From assembly GCA_004193205.1 (NCBI GenBank), contig RZUM01000001.1, positions 248,001 through 312,000 on the forward strand: a stretch of DNA of 64,000 nt. The letters run 5' to 3'. Origin of the DNA: Gordonia sediminis. Lineage in GTDB: Bacteria > Actinomycetota > Actinomycetes > Mycobacteriales > Mycobacteriaceae. The notes below the pieces were generated by a model. The model saw only the letters and a program-made list of their open reading frames with translations, was not told the DNA's origin and ran no database searches. Made by a program: the position numbers and the translations under genes. The stretch's first letter is position 1, and every line of letters begins with the position of its first letter. This document shows positions 40,406 through 48,491 of this stretch, one piece after another.

Positions 40406-41764
40406 ATGAAAATCGGAGCACGCTCCACCACCGGATGGCGAGCGACCATCTCGGTCGCGATGTCGAACTACATCGAAGCCGGCTCGATCATCGCCATCGC
40501 GACCAGCCTCACCTTCTGGCAGGACGCCTTCGGCATCAGCAACTTCGCCGTCGGCCTGCTCGCCGCCCTGAGCGCCAACGCGTTCGGCGCCGCCATCGGT
40601 GCGGCCGTCGGCGGTCCGCTGTGCGACCGATTCGGACGTAAGGCGATCTACACCTACGACCTCCTCGTCTACATGGCCGGCGTTCTCATGGCCGCCTTCG
40701 CCCTCAACTTCGGCATGCTGCTCGCGGCGTTTGTCATCACCGGTATGGCCGTCGGCGCCGGCGTCCCAGCCTCGTGGACCTACATCGCCGAACAGGCACC
40801 CACCACGGCACGCGCCAAACATGTCGGTACCGCCCAGCTCGCCTGGTCGGTTGGCCCGCTGATCGGGTTCGCGCTCGCCGCCGCGCTCGCGCCCCTCGGC
40901 CTGCTCGGGTCGCGCCTCATCTTCCTGCACCTGTTCATCGTCGCTGCCGTCGTCTGGTGGATCCGGCAGGGCCTGCAGGAATCGAAGATCTGGAAGGAAG
41001 AGGGCCGCGACGAATCCCGTGAGCTCAAGTCGTCTGTGGGCGCTCAGGGCCTGCGCGGCCTGTTCTCCCGCAAGGTGAACATCACCGCATTGCTGTTCCT
41101 CGGCGGCATCTACCTGTTCTGGAACACCGTCGCCGGTCAGGCGGGCATCTTCATGCCTCGCGTCTACGAGACCGCCGGGCTGGAGAGCGCTGTCCAGCAG
41201 GACCTGCTGCAAGTCCTCGTGTGGGGTTGCACCGTGGCCGCCACCTACTTCGGCTTCATGCGCTACGCCGACCAGATGTCGCAGCGACTGCTCTACGTCA
41301 TCGGCGCGGCGCTCGGCATCGTCGGCTGGATCGTGCTGGTCGCGTTCACCGACGGCGGCGTGACCACGATGCTGATCTTCGCGGTGCTGTGGGGCGTCTC
41401 CAGCGGCATCGGTGCCCAGGCCTTCTACAGCCTGTGGGCCAGCGAGATGTTCGCCACCCCGTACCGGGCCAGCGCCCAGGGCGTCATGTTCTTCGTGGTC
41501 CGCAGCTTCACCGGTCTGCTGAGCTACTTCTTCCCGACCCTGCTGGCCGCCACCGGCCTGCCCGTCGTCGGCTCGCTGCTCGTCGGCCTGCTGACCGTCG
41601 CGCTCATCATCGGCGCGGTCTGGGCCCCGAACACCCGCGGCAAGTCTCTCCAGCAGATCGAGGTCGAGCGTTACGGCGCCCCGATCGACCCCGCCGTGAC
41701 CACCGCGATCTCCACCGCCGACGTCCCCGTCGCGGCGCCCGCGAACGCTCGCAGCGTCGTCTGA
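40406..41764 (+). CDS. MFS transporter, putative L-rhamnose permease
   Basis: A 452-residue major facilitator with 12 predicted helices. GGPLCDRFGRKAIYTYDLL contains the MFS signature between helices 2 and 3, and WTYIAEQAP fits the sugar-porter/metabolite-proton symporter group. ATG 40406. Its position between rhaM and rhaI, in the same orientation and under the same LacI-type regulon, makes L-rhamnose the likely substrate (inference from context). No ABC rhamnose importer is present here. Confidence 0.85.
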   Translation: MKIGARSTTGWRATISVAMSNYIEAGSIIAIATSLTFWQDAFGISNFAVGLLAALSANAFGAAIGAAVGGPLCDRFGRKAIYTYDLLVYMAGVLMAAFALNFGMLLAAFVITGMAVGAGVPASWTYIAEQAPTTARAKHVGTAQLAWSVGPLIGFALAAALAPLGLLGSRLIFLHLFIVAAVVWWIRQGLQESKIWKEEGRDESRELKSSVGAQGLRGLFSRKVNITALLFLGGIYLFWNTVAGQAGIFMPRVYETAGLESAVQQDLLQVLVWGCTVAATYFGFMRYADQMSQRLLYVIGAALGIVGWIVLVAFTDGGVTTMLIFAVLWGVSSGIGAQAFYSLWASEMFATPYRASAQGVMFFVVRSFTGLLSYFFPTLLAATGLPVVGSLLVGLLTVALIIGAVWAPNTRGKSLQQIEVERYGAPIDPAVTTAISTADVPVAAPANARSVV

Positions 41765-41790
41765 CACCCACCCCGACAATCCCGCCGGAT

Positions 41791-41802
41791 TGAAACGTTT
41801 CA
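41791..41802. promoter_or_regulatory. LacI-type operator 2 before rhaI
   Basis: TGAAACGTTTCA, a perfect 12-bp palindrome and the core of operator 1, lies 27 bases after the transporter stop and 64 bases before rhaI. It suggests a second regulated promoter for the enzyme genes; a GACAAT box is just upstream. Confidence 0.85.
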
Positions 41803-41866
41803 CCCGGGCGATGCCGCCCTCCGAAGCCGTCGCCCGGGTGAAACCCCACAACCAAGGACCTCCACG

Positions 41867-43027
41867 ATGACCACCGATAGCCTCTCCCTCCTCGACAACC
41901 TCGCCATCGAGCTCCCCTCGTGGGCCTTCGGCAACTCCGGCACCCGGTTCAAGGTGTTCGGCACGCCGGGCACGCCCCGCACGATCGAGGAGAAGATCGC
42001 CGACGCCGCCACCGTCAACCGTCTCACCGGGCTGGCCCCCAGCGTCGCACTGCACATCCCGTGGGACCGGGTCGCCGACTACGCCGCGCTCAAGCGTTTC
42101 GCCGCCGACCAGGGAGTGTCGCTGGGCACCATCAACTCCAACACCTTCCAGGACGACGAGTACAAGTTCGGCAGCCTCACCCACACCGACAAGACCGTCC
42201 GCCAGAAGGCGATCGATCACCACCTCGAATGCATCGAGATCATGGGGCAGACCGGTTCGCAGGACCTGAAGATCTGGCTCGCCGACGGCACCAACTACCC
42301 CGGCCAGGGTGACATCCGCGGCCGCCAGGACCGGCTCGCCGAATCGCTGGCCACCATCTACCAGCACATCGGCGAGGACCAGCGCCTGGTTCTGGAGTAC
42401 AAGTTCTTCGAGCCGGCGATGTACATGACCGACGTGCCGGACTGGGGTACCTCGTACGCACAGGTGACCGCACTCGGTGAGCGCGCCTCGGTCTGCCTCG
42501 ACACCGGACACCACGCACCGGGCACCAACATCGAGTTCATCGTCGCGCAGCTGCTGCGCCTGGGGAAGCTCGGCTCCTTCGACTTCAACTCGCGTTTCTA
42601 CGCCGACGACGACCTGATCGTCGGCGCGGCCGACCCGTTCCAGCTGTTCCGCATCATGTTCGAGGTCATCCGCGGTGGCGGGCTCGACGCCGACTCGACC
42701 GTCGCGCTGATGCTCGACCAGTGCCACAACGTCGAGGAGAAGATCCCCGGCCAGATCCGGTCGGTGCTCAACGTGCAGGAGATGACCGCCCGCGCGCTGC
42801 TCGTCGACACCGACGCACTCAACGCCGCGCAGGAGGCCGGGGACGTGTTGGCTGCCAACGCGATCTTCATGGACGCCTTCTACACCGATGTGCGTCCGAT
42901 GCTGGCCGAACGCCGCGCGGCCAAGGGCCTGCCGGCCGATCCGATGCGTGCGTACGCCGAGTCCGGCTACGCCGAGTCCATCGCCGCCGAACGAGTCGGT
43001 GGCACCCAGTCGTCCTGGGGCGCCTGA
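41867..43027 (+). CDS. rhaI: L-rhamnose isomerase
   Basis: A 386-residue TIM-barrel sugar isomerase of the Pseudomonas stutzeri RhaI type, not the E. coli RhaA type. LELPSWAFGNSGTRFKVF-like residues at the N-terminus, LEYKFFEPAMYMTDVPDWG with a metal-binding Glu, CLDTGHHAPGTNIEFIVAQL and the DFNSRFYADDDL segment are family markers. It converts L-rhamnose to L-rhamnulose using two divalent metal ions. ATG 41867 follows AAGGACC. Next in the pathway come rhaB and the fused aldolase gene downstream. Confidence 0.94.
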   Translation: MTTDSLSLLDNLAIELPSWAFGNSGTRFKVFGTPGTPRTIEEKIADAATVNRLTGLAPSVALHIPWDRVADYAALKRFAADQGVSLGTINSNTFQDDEYKFGSLTHTDKTVRQKAIDHHLECIEIMGQTGSQDLKIWLADGTNYPGQGDIRGRQDRLAESLATIYQHIGEDQRLVLEYKFFEPAMYMTDVPDWGTSYAQVTALGERASVCLDTGHHAPGTNIEFIVAQLLRLGKLGSFDFNSRFYADDDLIVGAADPFQLFRIMFEVIRGGGLDADSTVALMLDQCHNVEEKIPGQIRSVLNVQEMTARALLVDTDALNAAQEAGDVLAANAIFMDAFYTDVRPMLAERRAAKGLPADPMRAYAESGYAESIAAERVGGTQSSWGA

Positions 43028-43068
43028 GCTCACCCGCCGACCACACATTTTCGAGGAGATATCCACTC

Positions 43069-45108
43069 ATGAGCACCAATCCCACCGTCGCCGCGCTGAT
43101 CGCCCGCTCGAATGCGCTCGGCTCCGATCCGAAGAACACCAACTACGCCGGCGGCAACACGTCGGCCAAGGGCACCGAGGTCGACCCGGTCACCGGTGAG
43201 AACGTCGACCTGCTGTGGGTCAAGGGGTCCGGCGGCGACCTCGGCACCCTGACCGAGAAGGGTCTGGCCGTGCTGCGTCTGGACCGCATGCGCGCCCTGG
43301 TCGACGTCTACCCCGGCGTCGAGCGTGAGGACGAGATGGTCGCCGCCTTCGACTACTGCCTGCACGGCAAGGGCGGGGCCGCACCGTCGATCGACACCGC
43401 GATGCACGGTCTCGTCGACGCTGCACACGTCGACCACCTGCACCCCGATTCCGGTATCGCGATCGCGACGTCGGTCGACGGAGAAGAGTTGACCCGCAAC
43501 ATCTTCGGTGATCGTGTCGTGTGGGTGGGATGGCGTCGTCCCGGTTTCCAGCTGGGCCTGGACATCTCGGCGATCAAGCAGGCCAATCCGCAGGCGATCG
43601 GCTGCATCCTCGGTGGGCACGGCATCACCGCGTGGGGCGATTCTTCCGAAGAGGCGCAGGCGCATTCGCTGGAGATCATCCAGACCGCCGAGAAGTTCAT
43701 CAGCGCCACCGGCAAGCCGCAGCCCTTCGGCGCACCGATCGACGGCTTCGGCGCCCTGCCCGACGATGAGCGCCGCGCCAAGGCGGCCGCGTTGGCACCG
43801 TTCATCCGCGGCCTGGCCTCGACCGACAAGCCGCAGGTGGGTCACTTCACCGACACCACCCCGGTGCTCGAGTTCCTCACCGGCAGTGAGCATCCGCGCC
43901 TGGCCGAACTCGGCACCAGCTGCCCGGATCACTTCCTGCGCACCAAGGTCAAGCCGATGGTGCTCGACCTGCCCGCCTCCGCGTCGATCGAGGAGTGCAA
44001 GGAGCGGCTCGCCGAGTTGCACGAGGCCTACCGCGCCGACTACGCGGCCTACTACCAGCGCCACGCCACGCCCGACAGTCCCGCCATGCGCGGCGCCGAC
44101 CCGGCCATCGTGCTGATCCCCGGTGTCGGTATGTTCAGCTACGGCAAGGACAAGCAGACCGCCCGCGTCGCCGGCGAGTTCTACCTCAACGCCATCAACG
44201 TGATGCGCGGTGCCGAGGCCGTGTCGAGCTATGCGCCGATCGACGAGTCGGAGAAGTTCCGCATCGAGTACTGGGCGCTGGAGGAGGCCAAGCTGGCTCG
44301 TATGCCCAAGCCCAAGCCGCTCGCCACCCGCATCGCGCTGGTGACCGGCGCCGCTTCCGGTATCGGCAAGGCCATCGCCACCCGCCTGGCCGCCGAGGGT
44401 GCCTGCGTCGTCATCGCCGACCTCGACGCAGCGAAAGCCCAAGCGGCAGCGGAAGACATCGGCACCACCGATGTCGCGATCGGCGTCGCCGCCGATGTCA
44501 CCGACGAGGCCGCGGTGCAGGCCGCGATTGACGCCACCGTGCTCGCGTTCGGCGGCATCGACATCGTCGTCAACAATGCCGGTCTGTCGCTGTCGAAGTC
44601 GCTGCTCGACACCACCGCAGCCGACTGGGATCTGCAGCACAACGTGATGGCCCGCGGCTCGTTCCTGGTGTCCAAGGCCGCGGCCCGCGCGCTGATCGAC
44701 CAGAAGCTCGGTGGCGACATCCTCTACATCTCGTCGAAGAACTCGGTGTTCGCCGGCCCCAACAACATCGCCTACTCGGCGACCAAGGCCGACCAGGCCC
44801 ACCAGGTCCGCCTGCTGGCCGCCGAGCTCGGCGAGCACGGCGTCAAGGTCAACGGCATCAATCCCGACGGTGTGGTCCGCGGGTCGGGGATCTTCGCCGG
44901 CGGCTGGGGCGCCAAGCGCGCCGCCGTCTACGGTGTCGCCGAGGAGGACCTGGGCAAGTACTACGCGCAGCGCACCCTGCTCAAGCGCGAGGTGCTGCCG
45001 GAGAACATCGCCAATGCCGCCTTCGCGCTGTGCAGTTCGGACTTCAGCCACACCACCGGACTGCACGTGCCGGTCGACGCCGGCGTCGCCGCCGCCTTCC
45101 TGCGATGA
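43069..45108 (+). CDS. rhaEW: Bifunctional rhamnulose-1-phosphate aldolase / lactaldehyde dehydrogenase
   Basis: A 679-residue fusion. Residues 1-410 are a class II aldolase domain (NTNYAGGNTSAKG, VDHLHPDSGIAIATS with zinc-binding histidines, GCILGGHGITAW). Residues 425-679 are a short-chain dehydrogenase with TGAASGIGKAIA for NAD, NNAG, and the catalytic Ser, Tyr and Lys (ISSKNSVFAGPNNIAYSATK). It cleaves rhamnulose-1-phosphate to dihydroxyacetone phosphate and L-lactaldehyde and then oxidises the latter to lactate, keeping a toxic aldehyde on one protein. ATG 43069 has GAGGAG. The frame runs open farther upstream inside rhaI but in a different frame. Overlaps rhaB by four bases. Confidence 0.94.
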   Translation: MSTNPTVAALIARSNALGSDPKNTNYAGGNTSAKGTEVDPVTGENVDLLWVKGSGGDLGTLTEKGLAVLRLDRMRALVDVYPGVEREDEMVAAFDYCLHGKGGAAPSIDTAMHGLVDAAHVDHLHPDSGIAIATSVDGEELTRNIFGDRVVWVGWRRPGFQLGLDISAIKQANPQAIGCILGGHGITAWGDSSEEAQAHSLEIIQTAEKFISATGKPQPFGAPIDGFGALPDDERRAKAAALAPFIRGLASTDKPQVGHFTDTTPVLEFLTGSEHPRLAELGTSCPDHFLRTKVKPMVLDLPASASIEECKERLAELHEAYRADYAAYYQRHATPDSPAMRGADPAIVLIPGVGMFSYGKDKQTARVAGEFYLNAINVMRGAEAVSSYAPIDESEKFRIEYWALEEAKLARMPKPKPLATRIALVTGAASGIGKAIATRLAAEGACVVIADLDAAKAQAAAEDIGTTDVAIGVAADVTDEAAVQAAIDATVLAFGGIDIVVNNAGLSLSKSLLDTTAADWDLQHNVMARGSFLVSKAAARALIDQKLGGDILYISSKNSVFAGPNNIAYSATKADQAHQVRLLAAELGEHGVKVNGINPDGVVRGSGIFAGGWGAKRAAVYGVAEEDLGKYYAQRTLLKREVLPENIANAAFALCSSDFSHTTGLHVPVDAGVAAAFLR

Positions 45109-46583
45109 GCACCCGCATCCGCTCCGGCCAGGTGGCGGCGATCGATCTCGGCGCCACCAGCGGCCGGGTCATGGTCGCCGACTTCGGGCCCGGCCGCCTC
45201 GAACTCGAACAGGTCGCCCGATTCGCCAACGATCCGGTGCACCTGTTCAACGGACGGCGTTCCGCGCTGCACTGGGACCTCCCCGGTCTCTACGGCAGCG
45301 CGAGCGCGGGTCTGGCCGAGGCCGGCCGGCAGTGCGACAACCTCGTCGCCGTCGGGGTCGACTCGTGGGCCGTCGACTATGCGCTCCTGCGGGAGGGACG
45401 CATGCTCGGTCTGCCCCACCACTACCGCGACGACCGCACCGCGGCCGGAGTGGATGCGGTGCATGATCAACTCGGCCCGGTGGACCTGTATCTGCGCAAC
45501 GGGCTGCAGTTCCTGCCGTTCACCACCGTGTATCAGCTCGCCGCGGAGAAGGCGTCCGGTCTGCTGGACGTCGCCGACTCGGCGCTGCTGATACCGGATC
45601 TGATCAACTACTGGCTGACCGGCGAGCGGGGTACGGAGCGGACCAATGCGTCGACCACCGGGCTGCTCCGCACCGACGGACAGTGGGACACCGCGATGCT
45701 CGAGCGGCTCGGCCTGCCGACCGACCTGTTCCCCGGCATCGTCGAACCCGGCACCACCCGCGGGACCCTGCTGCCCGACGTCGCCGACCGGCTCGGTCTC
45801 GACCGATCGATCTCGGTGACGTCGGTGGCCTCCCACGACACCGCATCCGCGGTCGCGGCCATCCCGATGGACCCCGACTCCGCCGCCTACATCTCGTGTG
45901 GCACCTGGGGATTGGTGGGTGTCGAACTCCCGTCGCCGGTGGTGTCGCGGGCGAGCTGGAAGGCCAACTTCACCAACGAGGTCGGCGCCGACGGGCGAAT
46001 CCGGTTCCTGCACAACGTGATGGGACTGTGGCTGCTCAGCGAGACGCTGCGCCAGTACGAACGTGACGGCTATCGCGCCGATCTGGGTGAACTCCTCGCC
46101 CAGGCCGCCGAGATCACCACACCGTTCGCCGTGTTCGACACCGACGATGCGATGTTCCTGCCGCCTGGTGACATGCCCGGCCGCATCCGCGGCTGGTACA
46201 CCGACCGTGGGCTGCGGGCCCCGGCCACCCACGCCGAGGTCGTGCGGGTCATCGTCGAGAGCCTCGCCGCCGCATTCGCCGACACCGTCCGGCAGGCCGC
46301 CGAACTCTCGGGCATCGCGGTGAAGCGGGTACATATGGTCGGCGGCGGGTCACAGAACCGGCTGCTGTGCCAGCTGACCGCGGACCGTCTGGGACTGCCG
46401 GTGCTCGCCGGTCCGGTCGAGGCCACCGCGCTCGGGAACGTGCTCATTTCGGCGCGGGCCCACGGACTCGTCGAGGGAGATCTGCAGGGGCTGCGCAGCC
46501 TCGTCGCCGACCGTTTCCCGCCACAGCAGTACCACCCGCGTCCGGCCCGCGCCCGTCGCGAACCCGAGCTCGCGTCGTCGTGA
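45105..46583 (+). CDS. rhaB: L-rhamnulokinase
   Basis: A 492-residue FGGY-family sugar kinase. The N-terminal phosphate motif AIDLGATSGRVMVADF (about 11-26), SWAVDYALL, the ASTTGLLRTDGQW loop and the C-terminal VHMVGGGSQNRLLCQLTADR block are typical of rhamnulokinases. It phosphorylates L-rhamnulose at O-1 with ATP, feeding the aldolase encoded just upstream. ATG 45105 overlaps the aldolase stop (ATGA), so the two are coupled. A 13-bp hairpin terminator follows, separating it from the regulator gene. Confidence 0.94.
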   Translation: MSTRIRSGQVAAIDLGATSGRVMVADFGPGRLELEQVARFANDPVHLFNGRRSALHWDLPGLYGSASAGLAEAGRQCDNLVAVGVDSWAVDYALLREGRMLGLPHHYRDDRTAAGVDAVHDQLGPVDLYLRNGLQFLPFTTVYQLAAEKASGLLDVADSALLIPDLINYWLTGERGTERTNASTTGLLRTDGQWDTAMLERLGLPTDLFPGIVEPGTTRGTLLPDVADRLGLDRSISVTSVASHDTASAVAAIPMDPDSAAYISCGTWGLVGVELPSPVVSRASWKANFTNEVGADGRIRFLHNVMGLWLLSETLRQYERDGYRADLGELLAQAAEITTPFAVFDTDDAMFLPPGDMPGRIRGWYTDRGLRAPATHAEVVRVIVESLAAAFADTVRQAAELSGIAVKRVHMVGGGSQNRLLCQLTADRLGLPVLAGPVEATALGNVLISARAHGLVEGDLQGLRSLVADRFPPQQYHPRPARARREPELASS

Positions 46584-46593
46584 CCCGCACCGC

Positions 46594-46628
46594 ATCGGGG
46601 CCGACGTCGGGACGGCGTCGGCCCCGAT
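46594..46628 (+). terminator. Hairpin terminator between rhaB and the lacI gene
   Basis: A perfect 13-bp stem (46594-46606 with 46616-46628) and nine-base loop lie 10 bases after the rhaB stop. The regulator ATG is only nine bases farther on, so some read-through, or a promoter inside the hairpin region, may be needed to express the regulator. Confidence 0.8.
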
Positions 46629-46636
46629 CTGGTGTG

Positions 46637-47656
46637 ATGAGATCCGTGAGCGTGAGCATGCGGGACGTCGCCGCATCGGCCGGTGTGTCGGTGGGGACGG
46701 TGTCCAATGTGCTCAATGCGCCCGACAAGGTGGCCCCCGCGACCGTGCGGCGGGTACACGCGGCGATCAACGAACTGGGGTTCGTCCGCAACGACGCCGC
46801 GCGCCAGCTGCGGGCGGGACGGTCGCGCTGCGTGGGACTCGTCGTCCTCGACGTCGGCAACCCGTTCTTCACCGACATCGCGCGTTCCGCGGAACGCCGT
46901 GCCGGCGAGCACGATCTGACCGTGCTGCTCGGCACCTCCGACGAGGACCCGTCCCGCGAACGCGCCTACGTCGACGCCTTCGACGAGCAGCGGGTCTACG
47001 GACTACTCGTCTCGCCGGTCGGCGACGATCTCCGTCGCCTCGTCGCGCTGCACAATCGCGGTGTGCCGATCGTGCTCGTCGACCGTGACGGCACGGGCAC
47101 CCCGTTCGACTCGGTGGCCGTCGACGACGTCGCCGGTGGCCGGCTCGCGGTCGCCCACCTGTTGGAGACGGGTCGTCGTCGGATCGCGTATGTCGGCGGG
47201 CCGTCGTCGCTGCGACAGGTGCGCGATCGTCGCCGCGGCGCCGAACTCGCCATCGCCGACGTCGCCGGCGCCACCTTCGAGGTGATCGACACGCCGGCGC
47301 TGAGCGTGCTGGCCGGTCGCGAGGTCGGCGAGGCACTGGCACGGCGACCCGCAAGCGAGCGGCCGGACGCGGTGTTCTGCGCCAACGACCTCGTCGCCAT
47401 GGGGGTGCTGCAGGCGCTCACCATGCTGGGCGACATCCGCGTCCCCGACGACATCGCGCTGATCGGCTACGACGACATCGACTTTGCCCGCTCGGCCGTC
47501 GTCCCGCTCTCGTCGATCCGCCAGCCCACCGGCCGTATCGGCGAGACGGCCATCGATCTGCTCATTGCCGCCACCCAGGGCGCGCGCGAACGGCACGAAC
47601 CGTCGAACCCCGTGTTCCAGCCGGAACTCGTCGTGCGTGCAAGCACCTCACGCTGA
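46637..47656 (+). CDS. LacI family regulator of the rhamnose cluster
   Basis: A 339-residue LacI-family repressor. The N-terminal helix-turn-helix and hinge (VAASAGVSVGTVSNVLNAPD, RQLRAG) are followed by a periplasmic-binding-like sensor domain (GLVVLDVGNPFFTDI, DRDGTGTPFDSVAVDD, CANDLVAMGVLQAL, IGYDDIDFA). Location at the end of the rhamnose genes, and two TGAAACGTTTCA palindromes before rhaM and rhaI, identify it as the probable rhamnose regulon repressor; rhamnose, rhamnulose or its phosphate would be the inducer (inference). ATG 46637 chosen; ATG 46658 would cut into the DNA-binding helix. Confidence 0.9.
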   Translation: MRSVSVSMRDVAASAGVSVGTVSNVLNAPDKVAPATVRRVHAAINELGFVRNDAARQLRAGRSRCVGLVVLDVGNPFFTDIARSAERRAGEHDLTVLLGTSDEDPSRERAYVDAFDEQRVYGLLVSPVGDDLRRLVALHNRGVPIVLVDRDGTGTPFDSVAVDDVAGGRLAVAHLLETGRRRIAYVGGPSSLRQVRDRRRGAELAIADVAGATFEVIDTPALSVLAGREVGEALARRPASERPDAVFCANDLVAMGVLQALTMLGDIRVPDDIALIGYDDIDFARSAVVPLSSIRQPTGRIGETAIDLLIAATQGARERHEPSNPVFQPELVVRASTSR

Positions 47657-47666
47657 CCCTGCCGCG

Positions 47667-48365
47667 TCAGCTGCCGTCGACGCTCGGCAGCCGCCACCCG
47701 AAGCTCGAAGGTTCCTCGGGCAGCCGGAACAGCCGAGCCGGACGACCGCCACCCACTCGGGTGACCGGCGTGCCGTCGGCGTCGGTCTCCACCTCGAGCA
47801 GCGGCTCGACCCGACGATTGAACGAGTCGCGCATCAACCTGCGCCCGAGTACCGCTTCGTGGACCTCCCGCAGATCGGTCAGTGTGAACGGTGGGCGCAG
47901 CAGCCCGTCGGGATCGGGCCGGTCCTCGTAGTGTCGCCGGAGATCCCCGACGGCCGCGGCGACGATGGCGTCGTGGTCGTACAACAGTGTCTCCCCGGAT
48001 TCGAGTCGCCCGTCGGGGGTGAGCGGCGCGAGTTCGCCGTCGACGTCGGTCAGCGCCTCGACCGGTAGGGCGACGGCGTGCGCGACCGACATCGTCCAGC
48101 CTCGCGGATCGCGGTCGGGGTCGCTGAAGACCGCGAGCAGATGCGGTGCGATATCCGTCCCCGCCAACCCGAGTTTGCGGTCGAGCACCTCCCGCACGGT
48201 CTGTTCGACGGTGCGCTTCTTGCGCACGAATCGACCCGGGAGCGCCGCGTGGCCGTCGTCGTCGCGCGTGAGAACCACACAGAGACGCCCGCCGGCGACG
48301 GTGAGTACGGCGATGTCGACGGCGACGTTGGGGCGGGGGTAGCCCGAGAGCTTGTCCTTCGGCAC
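47667..48365 (-). CDS. NrtR-like NUDIX-fold transcriptional regulator
   Basis: A 232-residue protein with an N-terminal NUDIX fold (about 10-150) and C-terminal winged helix (about 160-225: LTDLREVHEAVLGRRLMRDS, then FNRRV). The NUDIX box is degenerate: after LPGRFVRKKRTVEQTVREVL the metal-binding EE pair is replaced by DR. Loss of catalysis with a DNA-binding tail is the NrtR pattern, in which an ADP-ribose-like ligand controls NAD or sugar metabolism genes. GTG 48363-48365 follows a TAGGGT box (48372-48377) by seven bases, fitting a leaderless start. Convergent with the lacI gene; target genes are not obvious. Confidence 0.82.
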   Translation of the reverse strand: MPKDKLSGYPRPNVAVDIAVLTVAGGRLCVVLTRDDDGHAALPGRFVRKKRTVEQTVREVLDRKLGLAGTDIAPHLLAVFSDPDRDPRGWTMSVAHAVALPVEALTDVDGELAPLTPDGRLESGETLLYDHDAIVAAAVGDLRRHYEDRPDPDGLLRPPFTLTDLREVHEAVLGRRLMRDSFNRRVEPLLEVETDADGTPVTRVGGGRPARLFRLPEEPSSFGWRLPSVDGS

Positions 48366-48491
48366 CCGACAACCCTATGCGGATGTCCGCGCAAAGTGGT
48401 CTTGCGACTCCGCTCGCCCCATCCGGTCTGAACGGGTGAGCAGGAACGCAAAGGGTGAGCGGGAGCCTCGCCCGGACACGATGATAGGAGG

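Noticed and set aside
40376-43066. An 896-codon minus-strand open frame across the rhamnose permease and rhaI
   Set aside because: Its composition (Gly/Arg/Asp/Val-rich) is that of an antisense shadow, and both plus-strand genes are firmly identified.
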